Assembly: GCF_037265215.1 (NCBI RefSeq)
Contig: NZ_CP147737.1
Location: 4,062,001 to 4,126,000 of the forward strand
DNA length: 64,000 nucleotides
Source of the DNA: Xenorhabdus griffiniae
GTDB taxonomy: Bacteria > Pseudomonadota > Gammaproteobacteria > Enterobacterales > Enterobacteriaceae
Direction: 5' to 3'
Shown here: one piece after another, positions 1 to 9,009 of the stretch
How the letters are laid out: every line of letters begins with the position of its first letter
Position numbering within the stretch: the first letter of the stretch is position 1
Translations under genes and position numbers: made by a program
Notes under the pieces: generated by a model
What the model was told of the DNA's origin: nothing
The model's database searches: none
Seen by the model: only the letters and a program-made list of their open reading frames with translations

Positions 1-1425
1 GTGACTTTGGGGATCTTTGGCGAACTTCATTTCATTACGCTGGTAATGAGCATCAGTATCATCGGCATTTCTGCTGATTACGCTATTTATTATCTCACAG
101 AGCGCATGGTACATGGTCAGGAAGTGACATCATGGCAAAGTATGCGAAAAGTTTTGCCTGCTTTATTAATGGCATTGGCAACAACCGTCATTGCCTATCT
201 CATCATGATATGTGCACCTTTTCCAGGCCTGCGCCAATTGGCTGTATTTGCTGCCGCAGGTTTAACCGCATCCTGTTTGACTGTCGTCTGTTGGTATCCG
301 CAACTTGCGAAAAACCTGCCCGTGCGCCCGATTCCGGCGATGTTCATACTCATGCGTTGGCTAGCAATATGGAGACACAATCGGCTCTTTTATATGGGAA
401 TTCCTACAATATTGGCGATTTTTGCCGTACTGGGAATTTCCCGTTTGCAAATCAATGATGACATTGCCCAATTACAGGCTTTGCCACAGGAGATCCATCA
501 ACAGGAAAACCGCATTGCAGTGCTAACCGGACAGCGAAGTGATCAAAAATGGTTTGTTATTTACGGTGATAATGCAGAACAAACATTGCAACGACTGGAA
601 TCCTTTATTCCCAAATTAGATGCAGAAAAACAGCAAGGGAATATCAGTCATTACCAACGATTCCCTCTCTCCTCTCTTGCTCAGCAACATAAGGATCTGG
701 CTCTGCTCAAGGCGGCTACACCCAATATCGTTACTCGCCTGACAGAAGCCGGTTTAATAGTGAAACAACCCGATATTCACGCTATGACTGTCACGCCGGC
801 TGACTGGCTCAATAGTGTCGTCAGTGAAGGTTGGCGTTTGATGTGGATAACTCTGCCAAATGGTCACAATGGCGTTTTGCTTCCCGTCAATGGCGTTAAA
901 AACAGTGTATTGATGCGCCAATTAGCAGAAAATCAGGAAGGAGTGAGTTGGGTTGATCGCAAACTGGCTTTCGATGAGATGTTTCAGTTTTATCGAACCC
1001 TACTTGGCTGGTTGCTGACAGGTTCAGTCATACTGATCACTCTCAGTTACATAGCGCGGCTTGGCCCGCGTCGTGGTGTCATCAGCATATTGCCATCACT
1101 ACTGTCCCTTGGCTGTGGACTGGCCGTTCTCGGTTTTAGTGGTCATAGCCTTAACTTATTTTCAATATTAGCTCTGGTTCTCGTGCTTGGCATTGGCATC
1201 AACTATACCCTGTTTTTCAGCAATCCTCGTGCTACTCCGCTGACCTCTCTATTGGCGATCAGCGTAGCAATGTGTACTTCCTTACTCACACTAGGCATGT
1301 TGATGTTTAGTAGCACCCAGGCAATCAGTAGCTTTGGTATCGTGTTATGCAGCGGGATCTTAACGGCTTTCCTGCTATCACCATTGGCAATAGCGAAACG
1401 CCAAAAAAGGAAAAAACAATCATGA
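1..1425 (+). CDS. MMPL/RND-type exporter of the APE cluster, C-terminal part
   Basis: The frame is already open at base 1, so the true start lies upstream and only the last ~474 residues are seen; the GTG at base 1 is not taken as the start. The visible part has a block of hydrophobic helices near its start (with the RND-like stretch SIIGISADYAIYYLTER at residues 18-34), a soluble ~170-residue periplasmic-type domain, and a second helix block ending in a lysine/arginine-rich tail. This is the layout of the second half of an MMPL/RND lipid exporter. The downstream lipoprotein, ketosynthase, dehydratase and ketoreductase genes identify the locus as an aryl polyene operon, in which such proteins are thought to move the aryl-polyene lipid across the inner membrane. 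The stop overlaps the next start by 4 bp (ATGA), implying translational coupling. Function is inferred from family and context. Confidence 0.85.
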   Translation: MTLGIFGELHFITLVMSISIIGISADYAIYYLTERMVHGQEVTSWQSMRKVLPALLMALATTVIAYLIMICAPFPGLRQLAVFAAAGLTASCLTVVCWYPQLAKNLPVRPIPAMFILMRWLAIWRHNRLFYMGIPTILAIFAVLGISRLQINDDIAQLQALPQEIHQQENRIAVLTGQRSDQKWFVIYGDNAEQTLQRLESFIPKLDAEKQQGNISHYQRFPLSSLAQQHKDLALLKAATPNIVTRLTEAGLIVKQPDIHAMTVTPADWLNSVVSEGWRLMWITLPNGHNGVLLPVNGVKNSVLMRQLAENQEGVSWVDRKLAFDEMFQFYRTLLGWLLTGSVILITLSYIARLGPRRGVISILPSLLSLGCGLAVLGFSGHSLNLFSILALVLVLGIGINYTLFFSNPRATPLTSLLAISVAMCTSLLTLGMLMFSSTQAISSFGIVLCSGILTAFLLSPLAIAKRQKRKKQS

Positions 1426-1985
1426 TACGGTTATTCATCCTGTCTCTGGCCTGCCTGCTGACAGCTTGTACAAACGCTCCGCAAAACGGTACACCCAGTG
1501 CTTGGCTGAAACCCGATGTACGTGTTTTATTGCCCAAACCGGCCATAACGCCAGCCATTAGTGAACAGCAACTGTTAACAGCCACAGTAAAAGGCAAACA
1601 GCAATCATTGATTGTGCTGCTTACTGCCAATGAACAGCATCTGTCACTGGCTGGGTTGTCTTCGCTGGGTATCCGGTTGTTCAAATTAGATTACGATAAA
1701 AATGGCATTCATACTGAACAATCCATTATCTTGCCGGAACTTCCCCCTGCCAGCCAAGTCCTGGCCGATATTATGCTCAGTTACTGGCCGACTTCCGCCT
1801 GGCAGAGCCGTCTACCCGATGGCTGGCGGCTCAAAGACAGCGGTAATTTCCGCCAACTGAATGATAAAAAAGGAAAATTAATCACAGAAATTCATTATGA
1901 TACCCAAAATGGCAAACGACGCCCGATTCGCATCCAACAATTCGTTTTCGGTTACGACATCGCCATTCAGCATCTGGAAGAGTAA
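1422..1985 (+). CDS. DUF3261-type lipoprotein of the APE cluster
   Basis: A 187-residue protein. The ATG at 1422 is chosen because it gives a clean lipoprotein signal (MIRLFILSLACLLTAC) with a lipobox ending at Cys16; an in-frame ATG at 1347 would put extra residues in front of the signal. The mature part has no further membrane segment and ends in a short beta-rich region. Small lipoproteins of this kind sit between the exporter and the ketosynthase in known aryl polyene clusters and are assumed to help deliver the product to the outer membrane; no biochemical role can be read from the sequence. It overlaps the exporter by 4 bp and is followed after 3 bp by the ketosynthase, so it is an integral operon member. 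Confidence 0.8.
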   Translation: MIRLFILSLACLLTACTNAPQNGTPSAWLKPDVRVLLPKPAITPAISEQQLLTATVKGKQQSLIVLLTANEQHLSLAGLSSLGIRLFKLDYDKNGIHTEQSIILPELPPASQVLADIMLSYWPTSAWQSRLPDGWRLKDSGNFRQLNDKKGKLITEIHYDTQNGKRRPIRIQQFVFGYDIAIQHLEE

Positions 1986-1988
1986 AAC

Positions 1989-3155
1989 ATGATTTATATT
2001 TCTGCCGTGGGTATGCTCAATGCCTTAGGCAATAATGTGGATGAGATTGAGCAGAATCTTTCGCTCAACCAAGCACCTGGCATGTATGATCGCACAGGCT
2101 GGTTACAACCTGATAAAACCTGCTGTCTGGGCGGCGTTGACGGTGAGCTTCCCGTCATCCCTGACAGCCTGTTGCAACATAACAGCCGTAATAACCGGTT
2201 GTTACTGGCTGCCTTGAGGCAAATAAAACCACAAGTAGACGAAGCCATCGTCCGCTATGGACGAGAACGCATTGCTGTCATTATGGGAACCAGCACATCC
2301 GGCCTCGACGAAGGTGATCAGCATGTCAGCCGCACAATTCATCAGCAATCCGATGAGCATTACCATTATTACCAACAAGAATTGGGCGATCCTTCCCGTT
2401 TTCTTGCTAGTTACCTGCGTATTGATGGGCCAGCATTTACCCTCTCTACTGCCTGTTCATCCAGTTCACGGGCGATTATCAGTGGCCAACGTCTAATTGA
2501 AATGGGACTGGTGGATGTCGCCATTGTTGGTGGGGCGGATACATTGAGTCGTATGCCAATTAATGGGTTCAATAGCCTGGAATCCATTTCTCCAACCTTA
2601 TGTGAACCCTTTTGTGAGGATCGCCAGGGCATTACCATTGGAGAAGCCTCAACATTGCTGCTGCTAACACGGGAACCCCAGCCGATAGCCTTACTTGGCG
2701 TAGGCGAATCAAGCGACGCTTGGCATATGTCAGCCCCTCATCCTGAAGGAAAAGGCGCCATTGAAGCTATCACTATGGCACTGGGAAATGCCGGACTCTC
2801 TCCAGCCGATGTCGGTTACATTAATCTGCATGGGACAGGCACGAAATTGAATGATCAGATGGAAGCAATGGTTATCCATCAGATTTTCGGTGAAAACACA
2901 CCATGCAGTTCTACGAAGTTTTTAACCGGTCATACCCTTGGCGCCGCAGGTGCCTGTGAAGCGGGACTTTGTTGGTTACTGTCAACACGTAATTTACCAC
3001 TGCCTGCACAAGATTTTTCACGCTCCAGTATTGATAGCTCATTGCCTGCTTGTGGCTTGCTAACCCAATCACAGCCACTAAAAAAACCGATTGTCATGTC
3101 AAATTCTTTTGCCTTTGGTGGCAACAATACCAGCCTGATATTGGGAGTAGTATAA
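1989..3155 (+). CDS. apeO: Aryl polyene beta-ketoacyl synthase
   Basis: A 388-residue condensing enzyme of the FabF/KAS-II fold. The full Cys-His-His catalytic set is present: Cys156 in TACSSSS, His281 in NLHGTGT and His315 in GHTLGAAG, so this is an active ketosynthase rather than a chain-length factor. In aryl polyene synthesis, ketosynthases of this type extend an aryl starter on an acyl carrier protein by decarboxylative Claisen condensation. Order (KS, hotdog dehydratase, ketoreductase, KS) matches apeO-apeP-apeQ-apeR of characterised clusters, which is the basis of the symbol. Its TAA stop overlaps the next ATG by one base. Confidence 0.85.
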   Translation: MIYISAVGMLNALGNNVDEIEQNLSLNQAPGMYDRTGWLQPDKTCCLGGVDGELPVIPDSLLQHNSRNNRLLLAALRQIKPQVDEAIVRYGRERIAVIMGTSTSGLDEGDQHVSRTIHQQSDEHYHYYQQELGDPSRFLASYLRIDGPAFTLSTACSSSSRAIISGQRLIEMGLVDVAIVGGADTLSRMPINGFNSLESISPTLCEPFCEDRQGITIGEASTLLLLTREPQPIALLGVGESSDAWHMSAPHPEGKGAIEAITMALGNAGLSPADVGYINLHGTGTKLNDQMEAMVIHQIFGENTPCSSTKFLTGHTLGAAGACEAGLCWLLSTRNLPLPAQDFSRSSIDSSLPACGLLTQSQPLKKPIVMSNSFAFGGNNTSLILGVV

Positions 3156-3634
3156 TGTCTGACTACTTACCGATAGATCGTTATCTCCCGCATGAAGCCC
3201 CCATGGTATTACTGGAAAAAGTGATCAACGTATCCAGCAATCATGTCCATTGTCAGGTCACGGTCAGCCAGGATGGGGTTTTATCTCCTTTTCTCAATGC
3301 AGAAGGCCATATGCCGGCTTGGTTTGCCATTGAAATCATGGCCCAGACCATTGGTGTCTGGTCTGGCTGGCATCGCAAGGAAAGAAAAGAAGAAGATTCC
3401 ACATTGGGTATGTTATTGGGAGGGCGTGCGATACGGTGCCAAGTCCCTACTTTCACACCAGGTAGTGTATTAGATATTCAGATGAATTTATTACTGCAAG
3501 ATGAAAAATTTGGCAGTTTTGAAGGTGAAATCAGTTGCAACGGCACCGTACTGGTGACAGGCCGACTGAATACCTACCAACCTAACAAAACAGAACTCAC
3601 ACAACTCATAAATAAACAGGATGGAGTAGCATAA
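3155..3634 (+). CDS. apeP: Aryl polyene 3-hydroxyacyl-ACP dehydratase (hotdog fold)
   Basis: A 159-residue protein starting at the ATG that overlaps the previous stop (TAATG). It carries the short FabZ-like N-terminal signature YLPHEAPMVLLEKV (residues 10-23) and the central hotdog helix IEIMAQTIGVWSGW, both typical of the small dehydratases of aryl polyene and fatty-acid synthesis. The expected reaction is loss of water from the 3-hydroxyacyl-ACP left by the ketoreductase, giving the conjugated double bonds of the pigment. Length fits the family. It lies directly between KS and KR genes with one-base overlaps on both sides, so stoichiometric production is likely. Confidence 0.85.
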   Translation: MSDYLPIDRYLPHEAPMVLLEKVINVSSNHVHCQVTVSQDGVLSPFLNAEGHMPAWFAIEIMAQTIGVWSGWHRKERKEEDSTLGMLLGGRAIRCQVPTFTPGSVLDIQMNLLLQDEKFGSFEGEISCNGTVLVTGRLNTYQPNKTELTQLINKQDGVA

Positions 3635-4362
3635 TGCGTTCAGTTCTAGTGACCGGTGCCAGTAAAGGGATTGGCAGGGCAATTGCCTGCCGACTGGCAG
3701 CAGATGGTTTTACTATCATCGTGCATTATCACCGCGATGCTAAAGGTGCAAAAGAGACACTGGAACACATTCAGGCAAATGGAGGCAATGGCCGTATCCT
3801 GAATTTTGATGTTGCGGATCGAATGAGCTGCCGTGAAAAGCTAGAAAAAGACATCAAAACCCACGGCGCTTACTATGGCATCGTCTGCAATGCAGGGATT
3901 GCCAAAGATGGTGCATTCCCAGCCCTCGAAGGCAATGACTGGGACAGTGTCATTCATACCAATTTAGATGGTTTCTACAATGTTATCCATCCTTGCGTCA
4001 TGCCAATGATCGGCTTACGTCAGGGAGGACGTATCCTCACCTTATCATCCGTATCTGGTTTGATGGGTAACCGCGGACAAGTCAATTACAGCGCAGCTAA
4101 GGCAGGAATTATCGGCGCAACAAAAGCGCTGGCAATCGAATTAGCGAAAAGAAAAATCACTGTGAACTGCATTGCACCCGGCCTGATTGGGACAGATATG
4201 ATTCAAATGGAAGAAGTGGCTTTGAAAGAAGCGATGAACATGATCCCAATGAAACGTATCGGACAAGTGGAAGAAGTGGCTGGTCTTGCCAGCTACCTGA
4301 TGTCTGATATTGCGGGATATGTCACCCGTCAAGTTATCTCAATCAACGGAGGAATGCTATGA
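3634..4362 (+). CDS. apeQ: Aryl polyene 3-oxoacyl-ACP reductase (FabG-like SDR)
   Basis: A 242-residue classical short-chain dehydrogenase. The nucleotide-binding glycine motif TGASKGIG is at residues 7-14, CNAG at 85-88, and the catalytic triad Ser139, Tyr152 and Lys156 (Y-x-x-x-K in NYSAAKAG) is intact. The family reduces 3-oxoacyl-ACP with NADPH; within this operon it would provide the reduction step of each polyene extension cycle. The start overlaps the dehydratase stop by one base and the end overlaps the next ketosynthase by 4 bp (ATGA). The C-terminal TRQVISINGGML ending is that of FabG proteins. Confidence 0.9.
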   Translation: MRSVLVTGASKGIGRAIACRLAADGFTIIVHYHRDAKGAKETLEHIQANGGNGRILNFDVADRMSCREKLEKDIKTHGAYYGIVCNAGIAKDGAFPALEGNDWDSVIHTNLDGFYNVIHPCVMPMIGLRQGGRILTLSSVSGLMGNRGQVNYSAAKAGIIGATKALAIELAKRKITVNCIAPGLIGTDMIQMEEVALKEAMNMIPMKRIGQVEEVAGLASYLMSDIAGYVTRQVISINGGML

Positions 4363-5609
4363 ACCACAATGCGCTATTCCAGCCCCGCAGGGTAGTGATT
4401 ACAGGAATGGGTGGCATCACCGCATTGGGGCACAATTGGCAATCTGTTTCCGCGGGATTGCAAACGGGCATTAATGCCGTGCAACAGATGACTGCGTGGG
4501 CAGAATATGATGGGCTTAATACCCATCTTGGGGCGCCGGTTACGGATTTTATTTTACCCGAACATTATACCCGTAAACGCATTCGTTCTATGGGACGTGT
4601 TTCCCTGATGTCAACGCGCGCCACAGAGCTCGCTTTAGAGATGGCAGGCTTGCTTAATGATCCAATACTAACCAATGGGGAAACAGGGATTGCCTATGGT
4701 TCTTCTACGGGCAGCACCAAACCTGTCAGCGAATTTGCCACCATGCTGACGGAAAAACACACCAATAACATCACAGGCACAACCTATGTGCAAATGATGC
4801 CCCATACCACAGCAGTCAACACAAGTCTGTTCTTTGGCTTGCGCGGCCGCGTGATCCCAACCTCAAGTGCCTGTACATCTGGTAGTCAGGCAATTGGGTA
4901 CGCGTGGGAAGCCATCCGCCACGGTTATCAAACTGTTATGGTCGCAGGTGGCGCGGAAGAGTTATGTCCATCCGAAGCGGCAGTATTTGATACGCTGTTC
5001 GCTACCAGCCAGAAGAACGAAACACCGAAGAACACACCATCTCCATTTGATGTTAACCGCGATGGATTAGTGATTGGTGAAGGTGCGGGGACATTAATCC
5101 TTGAAGAATTGGATCACGCCAAAGCACGTGGTGCCAAGATTTATGGCGAAATTATCGGATTTGCCACTAACTGTGATGCTTCCCATATCACCCAACCAAA
5201 ATCGGAAACCATGCAGATATGCATTGAAATGGCACTGAAATCCGCGGGCTTACAGCCAGCCGACATCGGTTATATCAGCGCTCACGGTACTGCAACCGAT
5301 CGAGGAGATGTGGCAGAGAGCCAAGCGACTGCCAATATTTTTGGCAACCAAACACCTATCTCTTCACTGAAAAGCTATTTCGGCCATACGCTGGGGGCGT
5401 GTGGTTCCCTTGAAGCATGGTTAAGCCTGGAAATGATGAATGAAGGTTGGTTTGCTCCAACAATCAATCTCAACGAAATTGATCCCGCTTGTGGTGAGTT
5501 GGATTACATCATGCACCAACCTCGTAAAATCCAAACCGAATTTATCCAAAGCAATAATTTTGCCTTTGGTGGAATTAATACCTCGATGGTGATCCGTCGT
5601 TGGAATTAA
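4359..5609 (+). CDS. apeR: Aryl polyene beta-ketoacyl synthase, second copy
   Basis: A 416-residue ketosynthase with all catalytic residues: Cys172 in SSACTSGSQ, His309 in SAHGTATD and His343 in FGHTLGACGS. It is closer to FabF/FabB style enzymes than the KS at 1989-3155 and is the last gene of the operon, as apeR is in described aryl polyene clusters. It may serve starter extension or a separate chain-length range; the sequence alone cannot say which. The start overlaps the ketoreductase stop by 4 bp. A weak hairpin follows at 5623-5650, then ~220 bp of non-coding DNA. Confidence 0.85.
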   Translation: MNHNALFQPRRVVITGMGGITALGHNWQSVSAGLQTGINAVQQMTAWAEYDGLNTHLGAPVTDFILPEHYTRKRIRSMGRVSLMSTRATELALEMAGLLNDPILTNGETGIAYGSSTGSTKPVSEFATMLTEKHTNNITGTTYVQMMPHTTAVNTSLFFGLRGRVIPTSSACTSGSQAIGYAWEAIRHGYQTVMVAGGAEELCPSEAAVFDTLFATSQKNETPKNTPSPFDVNRDGLVIGEGAGTLILEELDHAKARGAKIYGEIIGFATNCDASHITQPKSETMQICIEMALKSAGLQPADIGYISAHGTATDRGDVAESQATANIFGNQTPISSLKSYFGHTLGACGSLEAWLSLEMMNEGWFAPTINLNEIDPACGELDYIMHQPRKIQTEFIQSNNFAFGGINTSMVIRRWN

Positions 5610-5622
5610 TTTAAGCAACTTA

Positions 5623-5650
5623 AGGCCACTATCTGGGGGATGGGTGGCCT
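5623..5650 (+). terminator. Possible terminator of the APE operon
   Basis: A 7-bp stem (AGGCCAC/GTGGCCT) around a 14-base loop lies 14 bp after the last APE gene. There is no clean T run after it, so termination here is only suggested by position. Confidence 0.35.
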
Positions 5651-5886
5651 CATAACCATTTCGCTTTTCCATAAATCTTTTCATTCATAAGTATCAGTTT
5701 TTCTCGTTGTATCTCTTTGTAAGAAAGGTCTATAGTCCGCACCATTCAAGGTCATTGAGTGACTTACCTACTGCTTAAATCATCAAGATATATTCCAGTC
5801 CTTGGCCTATATCGTGACCGCCATTCGGCAAAAACGTGATGAAAAGCAGCGCATCTGGCTGATTTTTTTATGTGGAGACGACAGTA

Positions 5887-7056
5887 GTGAAACTGCTGCG
5901 CAAGAGTGACAGTGCATTTGTACCTGTCGCCGGCTTGACTGTTTTTGCCATTGCTTCTGGTTACCTAATGAGCTTAATTCCGCTGTCGATGGCAAGTTTC
6001 AGCATTGATACGGTTTATGCCAGTTGGTTAGCCAGTGCTTATTATGCCGGTTTATTAATTGGCTCAATGATGATTGAGCCTGTTATCGCCAAAATAGGTC
6101 ACCGCCTTTCATTCATTGTTTTTTTGTTGCTTTTATCAACGACAGTTATCGTCTTGCCTTTTTTTCCAAATAAAGAAATTTGGTTAGTTGTACGGTGTAT
6201 TGCTGGTGTGGCCGTTGCCGGTATCTTTGTTGTGGTCGAATCCTGGTTATTGATCGGTGACAACGCCAAAGAACGTGCCAGACGTCTGAGCTTTTATATG
6301 ACGTCTCTTTACGGTGGAACAACTTTAGGACAATTATTGATCGGGCCTATTGGCACACAGGGAATGATCCCCTTTATGGTCATTTCGGCACTGCTGTTTG
6401 TCGCAATTTTGCCTCCATTATTCGTGCGTCATGGTCAACCTCCTGCGCTCCACCACCAAAGTCTATCGCTAAGAAAAATGGCTGAATTCAGTAAACCTGC
6501 GATCGTTGGTTGCATGACATCGGGTATTGTTATGGGCACTATCTATGGTTTGATGCCTTTATCACTCAGCCAAAGTCATTTCAGTGCCGATCAAGTCGGT
6601 GTATTAATGGCAGCCATTATTCTAGGCGGAATGGTCATACAACCCATTATCAGTAAACTGTCCGTCATCATGAGCAAAACTTTTTTATTGGCAATAGTTT
6701 CATTACTGGGTGTATTTGCCGTAGGAATGACCTATCTCTTTGAACATTATATTGTCATGATAGTGTCACTGGCTCTTTTGGGAATGTCATCTTTTGCGTT
6801 GTATCCCATTGCGATTACCCTTGCTTGTGACAAGCTGGATGCGTCCTATATTGTAGCGGCAAGCCAGGTTATGTTGTTAAGTTACAGTGTCGGTTCTGCC
6901 GTTGGGCCACTGGTAGCAGGGCATTTTATGCTACAACACTACTTTAAGGTGCAACACAATGGATTGATGAGTTTCTTTTTCATTGTGTTATTAGCTACCG
7001 CGATTTATATGCTGCTGGCGAGCTTGTACCGTAAAGACCGTGTACTGGTAAGCTAG
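5887..7056 (+). CDS. MFS transporter, YcaD-like
   Basis: A 389-residue membrane protein with about twelve hydrophobic helices. The GTG at 5887 is chosen because a GGAG at 5874-5877 stands at suitable spacing; an in-frame GTG at 5872 would have no such site. The YcaD-like features are VRCIAGVAVAGIFVVVESW in helices 4-5, the RARRLSFYMTSLYGG loop, and a pseudo-symmetric C-terminal half. The YcaD group is a poorly characterised branch of the major facilitator superfamily, so substrate and direction cannot be given. It stands alone between the APE operon and a strong terminator at 7083-7109. It is not part of the coupled APE operon, though a link with pigment export cannot be excluded. Confidence 0.8.
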   Translation: MKLLRKSDSAFVPVAGLTVFAIASGYLMSLIPLSMASFSIDTVYASWLASAYYAGLLIGSMMIEPVIAKIGHRLSFIVFLLLLSTTVIVLPFFPNKEIWLVVRCIAGVAVAGIFVVVESWLLIGDNAKERARRLSFYMTSLYGGTTLGQLLIGPIGTQGMIPFMVISALLFVAILPPLFVRHGQPPALHHQSLSLRKMAEFSKPAIVGCMTSGIVMGTIYGLMPLSLSQSHFSADQVGVLMAAIILGGMVIQPIISKLSVIMSKTFLLAIVSLLGVFAVGMTYLFEHYIVMIVSLALLGMSSFALYPIAITLACDKLDASYIVAASQVMLLSYSVGSAVGPLVAGHFMLQHYFKVQHNGLMSFFFIVLLATAIYMLLASLYRKDRVLVS

Positions 7057-7082
7057 TTACAAAATAAGCTGGATTTATATGA

Positions 7083-7109
7083 AAGCGTCGCAACTTGCGG
7101 CGCTTTTTT
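7083..7109 (+). terminator. Intrinsic terminator of the MFS gene
   Basis: An 11-bp stem (AAGCGTCGCAA/TTGCGGCGCTT, one G-U pair) with a one-base loop is followed by a run of six T residues, 27 bp after the stop codon. Confidence 0.85.
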
Positions 7110-7455
7110 ATTTTTCATCTCTTAATTTACCCTGATCAAACAACAATTATTTTGGTCTATTGCCAATCTCAGTGGCAGGCATTTTCTTCCTGAGGAGAAC
7201 GTTATGACGTTTCACAATAAATAGGTCGATTTTTATATGAGTCAACGTCATCAAGATCTTACACAACAGATCACTTCAGCAGCCATCTTTATACAAATTA
7301 AGCGCATTATTTTCTGATTTTAAAGACTAAAAAGATTGTTTTTCGCGAAGTGCGAAGCATTAGATTTTTTTGATATGGAGTAAAATTGAATCAATCTGAT
7401 ATTTACGTAAGACAATTCTACATTAAGTTTTTTCATGAGCTATTTGGAGAATAAT
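7110..7455. other. Intergenic region before the PfpI-family gene
   Basis: No gene is seen here. It is AT-rich towards its right end and contains only very short open frames, the longest a 26-residue frame from an ATG at 7237. It presumably holds the promoter of the gene that follows; no convincing -35/-10 pair stood out. Confidence 0.5.
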
Positions 7456-8136
7456 ATGAAAATTGCCTTCCTTTTATATCCCGCAGTCACTCAGCTTGAT
7501 TTTGCTGGCCCCGCGCAAATTCTAACTCGCCTTAAAGATGCTTCAGTGCATTTTGTCGCCAAAACAAAAGAGCCTGTTGCCACAGATGCTGGATTTTCAG
7601 TCATACCAACAGATTGTTTTAGCGATATACACTCTGCCGATATTTTATGTGTCCCTGGTGGCTTGGGCAGTACTGAAGCAATGGAAGATGAAGAAACCCT
7701 AGCTTGGGTTGCTAAAATTGGTGAACAAAGCCAATGGGTTACAAGTGTTTGCACAGGTTCTATGATTTTAGCTGCCGCCGGACTTTTAAAAGGATATCGT
7801 GCAACATCACATTGGGTGGTACGTGATGATCTAGCATTTTTTGGAGCAATTCCAACACAGGAACGTGTTGTTTTTGATCGCAATCGTGTAACGGGGGGTG
7901 GCGTCACTGCAGGTATTGATTTTGGTTTTGCGCTTTCTGCTACCATTCAGGGGGAAGATCACGCCAAGCTGATACAACTTGAATATGAATATGACCCCGC
8001 AATGCCTTTAGCTGGAGGTACACCTGAAACTGCCAATGCGCATATTTTAGCTCAAGCTAACAACAATTTAGCATATATGTTACCAAACCACCGTGAACGC
8101 ATTGTCAAGATCGCTGAACGCTTTGGATTTCAGTAA
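7456..8136 (+). CDS. DJ-1/PfpI family protein, isonitrile hydratase-like
   Basis: A 226-residue protein; the ATG at 7456 is preceded by GGAGA at 7446-7450, better than the upstream in-frame ATG at 7435. It has the DJ-1/PfpI fold with the nucleophile elbow VCTGS (Cys99, Thr100), the N-terminal LDFAGP motif (Asp15) and the GGGVTAGID loop. The triplet Asp-Cys-Thr and the ~228-residue length match Pseudomonas InhA, which hydrates isonitriles (R-NC) to N-formamides. That makes isonitrile hydratase the best guess, but many relatives are unassigned and some serve other small-molecule hydrolysis. The gene is monocistronic. Xenorhabdus and Photorhabdus make isonitrile products such as rhabduscin, so self-detoxification or turnover is a plausible role (inference). 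Confidence 0.75.
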   Translation: MKIAFLLYPAVTQLDFAGPAQILTRLKDASVHFVAKTKEPVATDAGFSVIPTDCFSDIHSADILCVPGGLGSTEAMEDEETLAWVAKIGEQSQWVTSVCTGSMILAAAGLLKGYRATSHWVVRDDLAFFGAIPTQERVVFDRNRVTGGGVTAGIDFGFALSATIQGEDHAKLIQLEYEYDPAMPLAGGTPETANAHILAQANNNLAYMLPNHRERIVKIAERFGFQ

Positions 8137-8557
8137 TAGTTTTATGTCAATAACCAGTTCACATGATGATGCAATGGTGCGGCTTCTCAGTACACATCTC
8201 GGAGTTCAATATGTCTGCGTCAAACATTTGTTGTTCTGGTCGCATTAATGGCTTAATTCTGCCAAGTTATCATCGAAAACCGTCCGATTTGAGATCACCG
8301 ACGGTTTTCAAGCCCCATGTTATGCATCACTTAGGATGTGGTGTATATTGATTATCTTAACTGACGTAAACAAGAACAATTATTCTGCCAGTGTTGGTTT
8401 CGTTGAGGTTGGTATTGATTGCTGGTCATGAGTACACACCATCCGTGCTTAAGGACCAATTGTCAGCGTATTGTATTACATCATTTTTAACTTCAAGATA
8501 GCTGAAAAAAACATTCTGTCTGAAGCCGAAAACTACAGAAAAATTTAGGGTTATGAA
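8137..8557. other. Intergenic region with a 10-bp inverted repeat
   Basis: No supported gene lies here. A perfect 10-bp inverted repeat (GAAAACCGTC/GACGGTTTTC) sits at 8275-8284 and 8300-8309 with a 15-base loop and no T run. A 62-codon frame over 8163-8351 has no ribosome-binding site or recognisable content and is not called. Confidence 0.5.
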
Positions 8558-9004
8558 ATGCAAATACAACAAGCCACCAAAGCAGATTTTTCGACACTAA
8601 TTCAAATTTGGGAGGCATCTGTACTTGCTACTCATGATTTCTTGCCCAAGTCTATGATAGAGATTTTACGCCCACAAATCCTTAACGATTATTTACCCCA
8701 TCTCACTGTTTATAAGGCGGTAGATGTACAAGATAATATCGTAGGATTTATTAGTACCGATCAACATCGAGTAGAAATGTTGTTTATTGCGCCACAAGCG
8801 CGAGGAACAGGAATCGGTAAGATGTTATTACAATTTGCTATTAACGAATTACAGATCAATGAGTTGGATGTCAACGAGCAAAATACACAGGGCGTCGGCT
8901 TTTACCAATATATGGGATTTCAGGTATTTTCTCGTTCAGAGCTTGATGGACAAGGGAATCCATTTCCTCTATTACACATGAAACTAAATAGAGTTTTAAA
9001 ATGA
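8558..9004 (+). CDS. yjaB: GNAT N-acetyltransferase, YjaB-like
   Basis: A 148-residue GNAT protein. The acetyl-CoA pyrophosphate loop is RGTGIGKMLL at residues ~82-91. Three features specifically recall E. coli YjaB: the early ATHDFL motif, VNEQNTQGVGFYQYMGF, and RSELDGQGNPFPLLH near the C terminus. Members acetylate an amine using acetyl-CoA; the natural acceptor of YjaB is not established. The gene stands alone, with an intergenic region before it and repeat debris after it, and reads as an accessory acquisition or a relocated single gene. Function is by family only. Confidence 0.8.
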   Translation: MQIQQATKADFSTLIQIWEASVLATHDFLPKSMIEILRPQILNDYLPHLTVYKAVDVQDNIVGFISTDQHRVEMLFIAPQARGTGIGKMLLQFAINELQINELDVNEQNTQGVGFYQYMGFQVFSRSELDGQGNPFPLLHMKLNRVLK

Positions 9005-9009
9005 GATGC

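Noticed and set aside
5814..5906. A short open frame overlapping the MFS start that reads like protein (MTAIRQKRDEKQRIWLIF)
   Set aside because: No ribosome-binding site, only ~30 codons, and no recognised family; kept as non-coding.
8163..8351. A 62-codon frame between the PfpI-like and YjaB-like genes
   Set aside because: No ribosome-binding site, no family resemblance, and it spans a 10-bp inverted repeat.
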